From: Periconia sp. R9002
Taxonomy: Eukaryota; Ascomycota; Dothideomycetes; Pleosporales; Periconiaceae
Reading direction: 5' to 3'
Assembly: GCA_023627715.1 (NCBI GenBank)
Contig: JAMAHW010000015.1
Coordinates: 372,001 to 436,000, forward strand
DNA length: 64,000 bases
This document shows positions 45,696 through 57,268 of the stretch, piece by piece. Positions within the stretch are counted from its first letter, which is position 1; the number at the start of each line of letters is the position of its first letter. A program made the position numbers and the translations under genes. The notes below the pieces were generated by a model, which saw nothing but the letters and a program-made list of their open reading frames with translations, made no database searches and was not told the DNA's origin.

Positions 45696-46725
45696 AGAGG
45701 TGTCTGTTTGATCGCCCGCCCTGAGAACGCGACGATTACAAGGTTGAGTCCACTGTAGGGCTTTGAATCTCGGCAGACCACCAGGGTTCACGCCGACCTG
45801 TTCTGGGGCAACTGGCTCAAAGGCTACGTCCAGCGAAGTGGACTCATTGCGACCTCCGCCACCGCTTTAGAGATCTTTGCGAGTTGTAACATCGTTGTTG
45901 ACGGCTTATTCACGTGATTTCGAAAGTTCACGACGATGGTGAAGTTCATCATCATCAGTACTCCTCTAAATAGTGCAAGTATTAATCATCATTCTAAATT
46001 AATTGGGATGTCGAACAACATTCGCGGTATATATCTTACAGAACAGTGCGCAGCATCTTTACACCACTGAAGCGGCAATGTACTACCCTCTCTGCGGGTG
46101 TACATTCTTGGAGTACATCTAAATGCATGCAACAAACCCGCCAAATCCAGTTACTGTGAATTGAATCCCTGCAGAAGTTTCTTGACATCCAGTTCCGGCA
46201 GGGGAGTATGAGTTTTCTTACGTGTAGCAATTCATTTCAACAATTCCTCCGAGAGGTTGTGCTTTTTCGCTTTTGTCATTCTGTTTTCACTTACGTTGAA
46301 CGGTTTTCCCATTCGAGGTACGCGTATGTGCCGTTGCTGTATCTACGTATACGCTGCTCTATCGCACAACTGAGATAAAAGTAGGCATGCCAACTACTAA
46401 CAACATTGCATCCAATGTAGATGGCCTAATACAAGCGTGCCCTTCGTTTTTTCGGAAATTGCGCAAGATTGCATAGGTGTGGATTGAGATTGAAGGATCG
46501 AATGCGAGGCGGGGATTGTGTAGCGTTTTGGATTGACCCTATAATGACATTTCACTCTGAGCAATGGGCTGGTGCAGGGAATCAAATTCATTCTTTTCCT
46601 ATCCTTTATATTGTCCGCGGACATGCTCCCATTGGACAGCATATATCAATCAGATAGGAACCTGCATATGAATCATGCAATTCAGTTTGTCGCCATGTCC
46701 AACCCATCTCATTGGAGAGCTCCAT

Positions 46726-46777
46726 TTTCCCCGAGATTCAATCTTTCTGATTCCTCCATTCATCAACCATTTTCCTG
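46726..46777 (-). repeat. duplicated 3' flank, copy 1 (BTB gene pair)
   Basis: Shares the block AATCTTTCT..TTCCTCCATTCAT.AACCA (plus-strand reading) with 47932-47985. It lies 66-117 bp after the stop of the first BTB gene. Confidence 0.75.
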
Positions 46778-46842
46778 TCTCTTGGTGTTGTTTCTGCAAC
46801 CACAGTCGAAAGCAGTGGTCTGCTTCTCGAGCATCACCTTTC

Positions 46843-47584
46843 TCACTTTTGGCTCTCCATATACTCCTCGCCATCAGATCCCAATAGCTTTTGATATGCA
46901 CTTGGATTTTTGCCTTCGCTAAGGAGCGCGATGGCCAAATCGGCAAGGAATGCGTGGGGAAATTGTTCCGGGTACACTTGCAAGGGTCCCGTCCAACCGA
47001 AGTCCGAGAATGAGTTTACAACAAGGCGTCGTAGTGGGCTACCGTGAGGTGTTCCTCCATATATCAAACTGACGGTATTGGCACCAAATGTCTCTAGATG
47101 GCCATTAGGATTCGGCTTCTTCAATTCTCCGACCAGTGACTTGATAACCGAATTCTTGGTTGAAACATCTTGCAGTTTCTCTGCAAGGATATAAAGCTCA
47201 GCCAGATTTTCTAATCCCGTGCCATTCTCGGGCGACAGCGGAATATCTCCAGTATATATAAGGTTCATATAAGCCTCAAATATGTCCGCACAATCTTCTG
47301 GAAGTTTGACAATTCGAGCGGATGCCTCGGCCCAGTTACCATTTATCGCCCGACGAAAGAACTCGGAGCGCTCACACACGATTCCCTCATGAACTGGGAA
47401 GTCTTCTTGGTGCTCATCTTTGCCAACAACAACTTTCAGGAACGATGCAGGATTGAAACTAGACTTTTAGCCCTGAACTTAAGAAGTAGATACCGAGAAC
47501 TCACCTTTTCGCACTCGTTTTTTTGGTAACTCGCGGGGTCATCCTGCTTCTGTCCGAAGTGTTTGTCTGGTTACTTGACGACAT
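46843..47584 (-). CDS. BTB/POZ domain protein (paralogue A)
   Basis: Exons 47584..47505 and 47458..46843 give 231 aa; the intron has a GTGAGT donor and a TCTAG acceptor. A short basic N-terminus (MSSSNQTNTSDRSRMTPRVTKKTSAK) precedes a BTB fold: FLKVVVGKDEHQEDFPVHEGIVCERSEFFRRAINGNWAEASARIVKLPEDCADIFEAYMNLIYTGDI, then the helical LAELYILAEKLQDVSTKNSVIKSL. This is the layout of small fungal BTB-only proteins, which form dimers and may act as Cul3 adaptors, though no Cul3 box or substrate domain is visible. A minus-strand TATATAAACCCC at ~47701-47712, ~120 bp upstream, is the same TATA form used in the noncoding array. The adjacent gene is its paralogue. Confidence 0.85.
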
Positions 47585-48276
47585 TGCTGATCTTCACCCT
47601 CAAGGATGAACTGGAGGTATCATGGAGATTGTGAATACAGAGAGTGTAGACTCCGCTGGCAAATATTGTGTATGCTCCAAAGAGTAGGTGAAGCGAAGTC
47701 GAGAAAAAGGGGTTTATATAAGTTCTAGATTGAGGAGAGCGATCAAAAGTGCCTCAAGAGGTAGAATAGGTGGGCGAGGGCATATATCTATGCCTTGCAT
47801 GGGGCAGCAAACACCAGGGAGGTCATGTGACTGGGGTATCAAACCAATAGTTTAAGCATTTATATTAGCCCAAGTCGGCGCTAGGGGTTTGCAAGAAAGG
47901 AAAGATGAGCGGCACGTGCCGACCCTGTAGAAATTTCCCTCCGGGATCCAATCTTTCTAGTTCCTCCATTCATTAACCAATTTTGTGTTCCATTTTCCAT
48001 TCTTATTTTTCGAAGCAATTGAACCAATGCTGGGCTAGCATTGATGGCTTGGATGCAGAACCTGAACATGACTCTGACCTCGTCAGACGTGAAACTCAAA
48101 TACAGAAAGGTCCATCGAGCGAGTATCTCCACTAATATCAGCATGATTGACTAAGACCAAACGAAAAAATGGGTTCTCATACCTTGAGATTTAGTTACGC
48201 CAGCTTCCGGTATCGCGATCTTTTCATGATTGCGCCGTGCGATCCATCCTTCATTGACATGGTTTCCGTATCAGGT
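47585..48276. other. spacer between the two BTB genes
   Basis: Contains the promoter of paralogue A (TATATAA near 47705, minus strand) and, at 47932-47985, the second copy of the duplicated 3' flank. No further intact coding sequence. Confidence 0.6.
47932..47985 (-). repeat. duplicated 3' flank, copy 2 (BTB gene pair)
   Basis: Homologous to 46726-46777 but ~290 bp after the stop of the second BTB gene, so sequence was inserted or lost on one side after the duplication. Confidence 0.7.
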
Positions 48277-49040
48277 TTAATCTTGATCAGACCCAATTTT
48301 CTCTAGGTATTGCTCGCAATGATTGTCCTGCCAATCTAGATTTTTATACGTGGCTAGTGCAGAGATAGCAAGGTCATGGAAAAATTCCTTAGGAACTACA
48401 TCCAGTACTCCTTTCCGCATCAGCCATGAAACACCCGATTGGCTCTTGAAAGTATCAACGATCAACTTTCTTAATGGGCAGTTTGGCGGTGTTCCCATCC
48501 ATACTTCTCTAACCATCGTCGTCGAAAATCGATGTCTTATGTTCATTTCACTCTTGGTTCTGCGCGCGCTCCAGATTGATTTTAGAACCGCATTCTTAGC
48601 CAATACATCCTGTAGCTTCTCCGCAAGAACATAGACTCGACCTAAATCTTCGTATTCTGCTTTTAATTGATCTTTCGTTGGTGGTGTGGTTGACACGTTT
48701 AGCTGTGTCGGAATTCTGCCGGTATATATGAGGTTCAAATACGTCTCGAAGACATACACACTGTCCTCCGGGAGATTGACAATCCGATCTGATGATTCAA
48801 CCCAGTTACCGTTCATCGCTCGGCGGAAGAATTCAGAGCTTTCGCATACAGTCTCCTGGTGGACTAAGAACGTTTTTTGGTCCGGATTCTTCCCAACAAC
48901 AACCTTGAAGAATGAGTCGACATCGTAACTGACTTTGGTTAGACATTTTCAGGCGATGGTGGATTAACTTACCTTCTCCTGCTCTTCTTGGGGGTACTTT
49001 GCATCACCTCCTCAGCACTTCTCTTGTTATCCGACGCCAT
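48277..49040 (-). CDS. BTB/POZ domain protein (paralogue B)
   Basis: Exons 49040..48973 and 48928..48277 give 239 aa, with the intron at the same place as in paralogue A (phase 2, just before the BTB domain). N-terminus MASDNKRSAEEVMQSTPKKSRRS is basic. The BTB domain reads DSFFKVVVGKNPDQKTFLVHQETVCESSEFFRRAMNGNWVESSDRIVNLPEDSVYVFETYLNLIYTGRI, followed by LGRVYVLAEKLQDVLAKNAVLKSIW. The two proteins share the FFRRA(I/M)NGNW block and the C-terminal PLR(R/K)L(V/I)V(N/D)(S/T)F stretch. B has a longer loop after TGRI. Function is unknown beyond protein-protein interaction. Confidence 0.85.
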
Positions 49041-49445
49041 TTGCGCAACTCAAGTTCGGATTTACTCGAGCCTTATGATGGGAAACCAGAGACTTGTCGA
49101 TTTTGGGAGGGCCAGGTATGCTCTGGAGTGGCAGATGTCGTGGATGACCCTAGACGAGGTGAAGGTGGAGAGCAGTCGAGCGAGACAGCGCGTGGAGGCT
49201 TTGGCAACCCGCGTCGACGCTAAGAAGGTTCCCGAAAGTCGAGACAAGTAAAGGTGAGTGAGAGGTAGGAGCCCAATATTCGAATAGTCAGGTAATAACA
49301 CGTGACACGCGCCGACCCCGCAAACAAACAGTAGAAATATCACAGCAAAGATAAAGATGCCCGTCCTGGACAAGGTATCACATGTATTAAAACCCATACC
49401 AGCAAATCAAAGTGACTACTAACTCCAAGCGCCGAATACACAATC
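49041..49445. other. intergenic, no gene seen
   Basis: Promoter of paralogue B and 3' flank of the DUF726 gene, both minus strand. Open frames on the plus strand overlap the BTB first exon and are chance readings. Confidence 0.5.
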
Positions 49446-52221
49446 CTAATCCTCCAACGGGAGCGGTTCAACCATGCTCAACTCTCCAAACTCACTACTG
49501 ACCTCCTCCTCATCATCACTGAACTCCTCCGCCTCGCTCTCAATTTCCGTCACCGCAACCGCAGGCGTCGTCTTCGGCAGACCAGCCGCATTCACCGGCG
49601 CCGGTATATCTTTAGGCTTCTTCAGCATCTCCTCGAGAGGCGGCGAGAACTTCTGCGAGTCGATATCGCGCATCGTGATCTTGTAGTTCGCTTCTTCGTC
49701 TTCCGAGTCCGGCTCGGTGAAGTTCGTGCGTTGACGGGGTGCTGCTGGGGTTGGGACCATGTTGGAAGGGACTTGGCGTTGTGTTCGCATTGAGGCGACG
49801 GGGAAGCTGGGTTCTCTGCTCGGAGGCTGCGGAGAGTGTGACTCTACCTGAATGGAGCCCGACAAAGGATCTAGCGTGGATGCCGGCGAGGTGGTAGGAG
49901 GTTGCTGTTGGTTTATGGGCACCAACGCCGGCATCATCATTGACTGCGCGGGTTGCTGCCCGGATCGATTTTGCGTCCTGAAAGGCCGTCGAGCTGGTGG
50001 CTGTGTGCCGTTACGAGCTTGCTGGGATGGGGTATTGTCGGAGAGGTTGATCAATGTGTTTGGCTTGGGCTGCCCAGGTACCATAACCAACTCCGCAGTT
50101 CCACCTTGTGCAGAAGGGTCAGGCTGTTGCGTCTCTTGCTTATGTCTCTTGACATGTTCTCTGGCTTGCCTCTTCTTCATCTCCGCTACCTCTAACAGCC
50201 GCTCCTGTTCAGCAATCTTGTTGAAATCAAGGTCGCTGAACCCGATCTTCACCAGAATGGACCCAACCCGATACCGGTACTGGTCGTGACCGTTGACCAC
50301 TTTACTCATATCTGCATTTTCAATGCCGTGCACATCTTTGACTTCTTGCAAGCCTGCGACTCCTGACTGCAGCTTCGTCGAGCGATAGAGGAAGCCGAGA
50401 ATATAGTCCTCAGTGCTGTATACGTTTACCACACGAGCTGAAACGACTGAGCGTATCTGTCTCCAGGACCTGCTGTCCGAGGGAGTTGGCGCTCCCATGA
50501 GCACCGCTGATTCAACAAGGCCGAAAGCTTGCTGCTCGGCAAGTTCAACGAGGCAAGCGTAAATCACACGGGCTCCAATGGAATAGCCCATCAGGGTTAC
50601 CGGACGTTTTCCTTGTACCCCGTCGATAAGAGCATGCGCTAGCACCTTGCCCGCTTTGTCTGCTCGTGTCAATGCGACGCTGAAGGGATTGTCCAGAACG
50701 CTTGCAACCTTCACAAGTCCCAAGGGCCAGAGTCCTGCGTATAAAGCGCCCAACAATGTACGGCTCACAATAGTGTACGTGATACCATCCCAAGCATAAC
50801 TGAAAAGGACATCGTTAAGAGAGTTACCGAGACGAAGCATAGATTCCAGCTCGAAACGCAAGGCGAAGGATTCGGTGCCCGCACCATCAATCACCTCCCA
50901 TGGTTTATTAACATCGGCAGTTGAGCTCAACCAGCCGCTGATGCCGATAGAAACACGTAGACGGTGCTTTTCGCGTTTTTGCGGATCTCGGGCATCAAGT
51001 TCGTCAGCCCATTCGTTGCGTCGCTGGGCTAGCGGTCGTTCAGGGTCTATTGTAAATCAGCAAGGGGAGTTGGACGGAGGGCTTTTCTTCCAACATACCT
51101 TGAACTGGAATGAATTCAAAGTCATCAACTTCCTTCGCATACCGTTCCATGAGACGGCCTGTCATCTTCGCACCATATGCACCAAACAGTGACCCGACTA
51201 GAACGGAACTACCCGCTAACGCTCCGAGATAGGTTGAAACCACCCCAAGACCCAGACCACCCATAACGGTGCCGATTCCAGCGGCGAGTAATGGAGCAGC
51301 AAGACCACCAGTGACTCCAATGAGTACAGCCCCACCTACTGCAGCAAGACCAACCTTCCATTTCCGGGAGACCGCATCGTTCGAAGCCTGCTTTTTCGCC
51401 GTCTCCTCGGCATCCATGTGAGAAGCAGCAGTCGCCAGTAGTCCTTGCGCAACAGAGCGTTCGTGCTCGGCCAGCAAATCGGATTCTAGCTGTAAGCTAC
51501 TGGCCAGACGCATGAGCAGAACGCGCGAATGTCCGGAGTAGTTTTCCAGGCTCAGAATCAACAGCAAAAGGCAGTGAAGAATGAGCACCTTTTTCTCCTC
51601 TTCGAAGCCGAGAAGCTTAGTCTCAATCACATAGTAGTAACCATACTTTTTCTTCTCTTGCTTTGCGAACGTTTCGGTATTGAATGGGTCTCCATCGAAG
51701 TCGATCAGCAGCGAATTCCCTTGCCTTTCGCGTTGCGTGTTCTCCATCATCTGCTTCCGCCTGAGTTTCGCCTGCCGAACAACTTCGCCTCGCACACAAA
51801 GCACATCGCAAATACGATGCATTACGCTCGCCCGCCACTTGTCGAAGTACGTCAATGCGCCTCTTCGCAGACCCTGCATCTGCGTTGATTCTACTTCTTG
51901 CTGCCTAGCTCTTCTCGCTCTCTCGGTCGCCATTGCAGCCTCATCCGGTGAATCATCGAAACTGATAAGGTCCTGTACAGCGGGTTTTGGGCTCGGTTTA
52001 CGAGCGGGAGCAGGAGCCGACGAGCCTGTCTCGTGGGTCTTGTCTGGATCGAAAGTCGCTTGCAATTCGCTCCGCATTGCATCCGTACACAGGAGCACTA
52101 ACATCGCGAGCTCCACACGCAAGGCAGGCGTTTCGAGCACCGATGTGAGTGATGCCCCTTCATCCTGCTTGGCGTCCTGCGAACCCGCGCCTGTGATAAC
52201 ATTGGCGACTTTGTAGAGCAT
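49446..52221 (-). CDS. DUF726 / TMCO4-like alpha/beta hydrolase
   Basis: Exons 52221..51099 and 51046..49446 give 907 aa; GTATGT donor, TTGCTGAT branch region, AATAG acceptor. The N-terminal helical domain includes LAMLVLLCTDAMRSEL. A Gly/Ala-rich hydrophobic segment (GLAAVGGAVLIGVTGGLAAPLLAAGIGTVMGGLGLG..., residues ~305-360) is the family's membrane hairpin. The hydrolase core holds VTLMGYSIGARVIYACLVEL with the presumed nucleophile Ser530 in GYSIGA, and ends near VNGHDQYRYRVGSIL. A ~240-residue disordered, Gln/Pro-rich then acidic tail follows. Yeast Mil1 and human TMCO4 share the core; the lipid or protein substrate is not established. The frame is open 75 nt upstream of ATG 52221 without another ATG, so a further 5' exon is possible. 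Confidence 0.85.
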
Positions 52222-53799
52222 CGTGCCGGCAGGTAATTGGGAGTTTGAACCGGAGCGCTTGCTCAGAATAGGAGCCTGGAGGAGGAGAATATTCACCGAA
52301 GGTGAACGCAGGAGGCCTAGCGCTCTATTTTAATGTTCGGCCCCCATCAGGGGATTGCCCATTTGGATTACATACGCGGGGCCGCGATGTATGATCACCA
52401 AGGCGTCTGGTGCAGGTGATGTATCAATTCATCCAGATTTCTCACTGTTATACAACCCCAATGGCGGGTTTTGAAGCAATCAGAAACATCATGTAAAGGC
52501 AAAACATCTGGAGCAATCGAGCTCAAGCGCAAGGAGGGTCTGTCACGTGACTAAGTGCCGCCTTTCGAACATTAACACCAGTAACACCGTATGGAGAGAA
52601 AACAAATATGATCATGTATGATTATTACAATATATATCTTTAATTTTGCGTCTCATGCAAGACTGAAGTAAATTTTCTGCCTTCCATTACACTTGCATTC
52701 CGCTGATCCTGTGAGAGCACCAATTGAACTGATGGACTCAAGTGCTTCTGACATCGATGCATCTCAAGACAGCACGTTATACCATACCCAAATCTCATAT
52801 CACACTTTTCATCTCCACCTCTTCAGAACGTTTCGGACACCGGCTTTTCTTTTCCCATTTCCAAAAATGCATCGACGACCAACCACTTCATCAATATCAA
52901 TTTACCGTGAACAACCCCCTCAACTAACACACACCACATACCAGCACCACAAGCAACCCCTCTCACCCATCAACCCTCAAAATTCATCTTCCCACTCTCT
53001 CTAGTTCAGACCGAACCCCATCCCTCACAACCCCACACCACCACCAATCCCACTAACCCAAACTATCCGAAAATAAGTGCACCATATCACACCACATCAC
53101 ATCTCTTCCGCCTTACCAAGACCCCACAAACCCAACCCACGCAGGCACATCCCCACACCGCCACTCATCAGTAAGCTCAAAGCCAAGGAAGCCCCTCATA
53201 CATGCATGCATCCGGGGGACTCGTCCTCAACAATGAGGTACGTACATACATACATATACAAAGATAGCATTTGTATCTAACCAGACAGACAGCGATACTA
53301 ATAAGCAAAGATAAACGGCTTACTGGTTTGTTGTTATGGTGATGGGTGGGTGTGTGGGGGCCGGTAAATAGGTAGTGTAAGCGAGACAGCTCACGCTGCA
53401 TTGCATGGAGAGAGATGTGTGTGTTGCTTACGGGAGGTGGGGACGTATGTATGTGATATTTAGGTGAGGTCCTTCAAGGGGGGATGTTGTTCGGAGGATG
53501 GGAAAGAGGTGTCAAGGAGCGAAGGAGGAAGTGAATGAGTGAACGGGTGAAGGAGTGTTGGCGATGAGGCGGCGTTGCTAAGATTAGGACAAAGGATTTG
53601 AATGGATTGATTCATGGATGGCGGGACCGGCATGAGTATAGAAAGAAGAATAGGGTGATCATGTCATGGGGTCCTTGTGAGGGTATCGATCTTGATAAAT
53701 GCAATCTTCTATGCTAATAAGCCCCCTTCAGTGTGTAAAGTGGGTATGCAAGTTCGTGAAAGTCAAATGATACCAATTAGTGTTTACTATACTTATATG
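52222..53799. other. 1.6-kb intergenic region, no gene seen
   Basis: Upstream of the DUF726 gene and downstream of the F-box-like gene. 52.9-53.2 kb is unusually rich in CAC/CCA on the plus strand with no coding signal. A CATA run occurs near 53245. Confidence 0.5.
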
Positions 53800-55041
53800 T
53801 CACGATTGGCAGGTACTGGGTGAGGTGGTAGTGACATCGCTCTTCGTTTCACGTGTTACGATCTCCCAATCTTCTGCGTTTGCGTTGCTCGGAGCATCGA
53901 ACCACTCCTCGTCAGATATTTCATCTTCCAGCTCCAAGCTCTTCTGTGGCGTGATTTCCTTCTTCGACGCGTCCCGCATGACCGCCTGAGGTAAGCTGTT
54001 TTCCAAGCGTCGCAGCAGATCAGCTTTTGTCGCGATCATTTCATCGGCTTCCGCTTCGTCTTGGACCTCCTCCCACCTCGGCACCACTTTCGGGGGTGTC
54101 GTCTGCGTTGGAATTCGGCGTGGAGGTTTGGTCTTTCTACTGGGTGGTTTCGTTTTCTTTTCACTTTTAATAGGGCTAGTTGTCCCTTTTGTAAGTGTTT
54201 CTATTGCTTCGTCGAACGTGGCTTTATCTTTGCATCGGATATGAGGAGTTCGGGTTTCTTCTAAGCTCAGAATAATTTCGACCCCACTCTTCTCAAATAC
54301 ACTACCGAATGACTTCGTGGCGATTCCCATTCGTGCATTCCAAAGGTTCACACAAAGCGTTTGAAAAGACGGGAGACATAACTGGATGAATCCAGCCAAA
54401 ACACGATACGAGTCCTCGGCGTCCTTGACATTGGCGTCTTCTTCGTAGGGCAAAGAAATGATAGACAAAGATGTGACATTTGCTCGCGCCAAGGGGGAAA
54501 GTCGAGAGAGGAAAACCCTGGTAGCATATGCTTGGAATCTTCCGCGTGGACATGGGCCAGAGAGAAACAGGAAGTTGCGATTGCGATAAAGAACACCCAC
54601 TGCTTCCTCGTACACAGCCTGGCAAGTGGCGAGGATCCCAACTGCAACTTCAAGCCCTGCCTCGTGCCTAACGCCGGGCCGTAGAAAGTTGATCTGGCCG
54701 CTATTTGGATATTCGTCTCCACAAACCCAAAGATCCTCGCTTCCGTGATGAAATCGTACGTCGGGACCGTAGCATTTGGACCGCGAGTATATATGATCTT
54801 CGGTCTTGCTGTTTCCCGTGCGTGGTCTTGGCAAGTTTTGAGGGCAGCGGCATAAATCGATCTGGACTGCGCCGTTGAACGTGGTATTCGACGGGTTCTC
54901 AAACCATGGCCATCGAAGGGTGTAGTTGATCGTTGTCACGGTTTCCTTGGCGTGTGGGGCCAGCAGATATATATAGATTCGTTGCCGAACATGTGAGGGT
55001 AGGCGAAGAAAGGGGGAAGAAGGGGAAGAGGTAGCAGCCAT
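53800..55041 (-). CDS. F-box-like / DUF7730-type fungal protein
   Basis: Single exon, 413 aa. The N-terminus SPFLRLPSHVRQRIYIYLLAPHAKE is the 'LP-x-x-IR-x-x-IY-x-x-LL' motif that opens many F-box-like fungal proteins. ILATCQAVYEEAVGVLYRNRNFLF is the second hallmark of this group. The middle is a predicted alpha/beta region (NVTSLSIISLP, FQTLCVNLW). The last ~150 residues are Lys/Pro-rich then acidic (KTKPPSRKTKPPRR; ELEDEISDEEWFDA) and probably disordered. Such proteins are numerous in ascomycetes and mostly of unknown function; substrate recruitment to SCF ligases is possible but the classical F-box is not clear. Confidence 0.7.
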   Translation of the reverse strand: MAATSSPSSPFLRLPSHVRQRIYIYLLAPHAKETVTTINYTLRWPWFENPSNTTFNGAVQIDLCRCPQNLPRPRTGNSKTEDHIYSRSKCYGPDVRFHHGSEDLWVCGDEYPNSGQINFLRPGVRHEAGLEVAVGILATCQAVYEEAVGVLYRNRNFLFLSGPCPRGRFQAYATRVFLSRLSPLARANVTSLSIISLPYEEDANVKDAEDSYRVLAGFIQLCLPSFQTLCVNLWNARMGIATKSFGSVFEKSGVEIILSLEETRTPHIRCKDKATFDEAIETLTKGTTSPIKSEKKTKPPSRKTKPPRRIPTQTTPPKVVPRWEEVQDEAEADEMIATKADLLRRLENSLPQAVMRDASKKEITPQKSLELEDEISDEEWFDAPSNANAEDWEIVTRETKSDVTTTSPSTCQS

Positions 55042-56495
55042 AAGAGTTGCTGATAGATGACGGGATTCAACAAGTAGGTGGTCCCCCGTTGCAATATGTA
55101 GTGTAATGAATTCAAGGACACGATGTCAGCTAGGTCTATACAAGATGATGATGATGTGCAGGGAGGGTGGTGAGGCATTCGAGGTCTGAAGCGAATCCAA
55201 AAATAGGGAGCTGCGTCAAGTAAGAACGTTTCTCTACCGCTCTTTGGGTAACACGACAGAAAACCGTAGCCTTACGAAGCACCCGATGAGGAAAGGAATG
55301 AATAGTCTCATGCCAAATATAGGCAGGTGAGCATAATAGTTGAGCAGATGATGGGACTGATGGATGCATCGATTGCAAGCATGAGCAGGTGAGAACCAAG
55401 GCATGAGCGCGCATGTGGCTGGTGCAGCTGTGGCACTGCATTTCAAAAAACCCTTCATTGGACCAAGACCGACGACGAAGGCGCTGTTTCTATAAGTATC
55501 GAGGGTTCCCGTTATTACATCTGAATATGGACGTAATGTTTTGATCGAAGACCGTAATCTCGTAAAGTCTAGCCTAATTCGCACGTTGTAGTCCTCACCG
55601 ACTCTCCAGTCATTCCAGCACGCAAACGCGGCAGTGCAGGTCGAAGGCTGGGGCTGTCTGCACGAGAAGACCAATTTTGCGCATCAGAACGAATATATTG
55701 GAATCAATCGCTTGTAGCCGCCCATGTGACGCGATAGTAAGACTGGTGCGGACTTCCGATGGACCATGGATCGCCCCCCAAAAATGGAGTGCAGTGCAAA
55801 GAAATGTGCCGTCAAAAATATTTACCTTCGCTCCATTCGCCAGGTGGCTAGAGAGAAGGGGGTAAGCAGACGTAAAGCTGATGCATCAATCTGCCCTCCA
55901 CTTTCCCCTCCAGCATCTCCATTGATGGGAAAAGAGCAGAGTGAATATGAAGGGTCGTTTCAGTTTGTTTTATGAAGAAGAGAGGGTGGGAGCGCGAGAC
56001 GAGATGAAAATTGAGCGCAGGTGTGTTAGTCAGCAGCGCATGGACGCTTCAGCCACGCCAGCGATGGAAGTGGACTAGCGCGCGGAAGACTGATCTTAGT
56101 AGGTGGGGAGACAGACGAAGGCGGGGCGTTTTGTTGTCCCACCCCTCTATCGCTACATAGAAAAGGAGTCACACTCAACACGCTACTCAAACACAATCCA
56201 ACTTGGTGGTAAGTGTATTGCCTCCATAGCCTCTCTCGATCTAGCCTTCGCTGCCTTGTGGAACCCATGCTGACATTCACAGCCGCCGTCCCATTCGTAT
56301 ACAAGAACGCCGCCCCAGAATAGCTGCCTTCTGATCTCACACGAGCCTCCCTCACAGTCACACTCCGACACTTTTTCCATACTCACACTCGCCACGTTCC
56401 AAGAATATAACAGTCCTTTCCCGATCTACACCTAGACGGAGCACGAGCCCCATCGTTTCTTTCTACGACACCTATATTCTACATCTTCATCCAGC
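55042..56495. other. intergenic region between divergent genes
   Basis: Promoters of the F-box-like gene (minus) and the PP28 gene (plus). An open frame at 55234..55674 (minus) has no domain, no good start context and no codon pattern like the neighbours. TATATAT near 54967 lies inside the coding sequence and is not a promoter. Confidence 0.5.
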
Positions 56496-57268
56496 ATGTC
56501 TAGCGCAGCACGCGGTCGCGGAGGCAAGTTCAGCAAGCCCAAGCGTGGAGGCGGCAAACACTTCTCGCGAGACCTCCAACCACTGAATGCAGATGGAGAG
56601 GTCATGGGCATGTGGGGCGTACGTACAATCCTTACGCGGGTCTGCGTGTCTGTGGCAAACTAACACTGCTGCAGGAAGAGAAGCCCGTGAAGGAGGAATC
56701 CGAAGAGGAGGAGGAGGAGTCTTCAGAAGAGGAATCCAGCGATGAAGAGGAGAAGCAGGAAATGACCCGCGAGCAGCGTCGTGCCGCTGCAAAAGCCCGC
56801 AAACAAGCCGCGATAGCGAAGCAGAACCAGAAAATCCCCGAAGCTGGCGACCTTCCCACCGACTCCGAGGAAGAAGAAGACGACGATGACATGCCCGCAA
56901 ACCCGAACCACACTGCCAAAGCCCGCAACCAGGCATCCAAGGCTCCGAAAGTAGCTGAGGAGACCAAGGTGAAGGGCAAGGATCTCGGTCAGTTAAGCAG
57001 GCGCGAGCGTGAAGCTATCCAGGCCCAACAAGCGAAAGAGAACTACGAGAAAATGCATGCTGCAGGGAAGACGGAGCAAGCGCGCTCTGATCTTGAGCGT
57101 CTCGCTCTGGTCAAGGAGCGACGTGAAGCTGAAGCAGCCAGAAAGAAGGCCGAGGCCGAGGAGCGTGCTGAGCATGAGAAGGCCAAGGCAGAGCAGATCG
57201 AACGTGAGAACAAGAGGCGAGAGGCTGCTTTGGGCAAGAAAGCCCGAGGCGGCAAGAAGAAGGCTTAA
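56496..57268 (+). CDS. PP28/PDAP1-family casein-kinase-substrate phosphoprotein
   Basis: Exons 56496..56618 and 56675..57268 give 238 aa; the intron has a GTACGT donor, an ACTAAC branch and a CTGCAG acceptor. The N-terminus [30 protein letters not shown] is basic and Gly-rich. An acidic Ser/Glu block ([21 protein letters not shown]) gives many casein-kinase-II sites. The conserved PP28 core is [64 protein letters not shown], followed by a highly charged single-helix tail ending [10 protein letters not shown]. Mammalian PDAP1 is a 28-kDa heat- and acid-stable phosphoprotein; its fungal homologues are conserved but poorly studied, with suggested links to translation and signalling. Confidence 0.92.

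Larger units (their letters stand above)
41058..46842. other. gene-poor region with decayed repeat units
   Basis: Nearly 6 kb with no convincing ORF on either strand. Contents are a tRNA-like pol III-type element (43.43-43.55 kb) and relic array units at 43.9, 45.0, 45.3 and 45.6 kb; the rest is unique, AT-rich and featureless. Confidence 0.55.

Noticed and set aside
47880..48144. Third BTB gene fragment
   Set aside because: The similarity to the other copy lies only in the 3' flank block (47932-47985); no BTB domain residues are encoded.
55234..55674. 146-codon minus-strand frame between the F-box-like and PP28 genes
   Set aside because: No recognisable domain, no good start or intron signals; left as intergenic.
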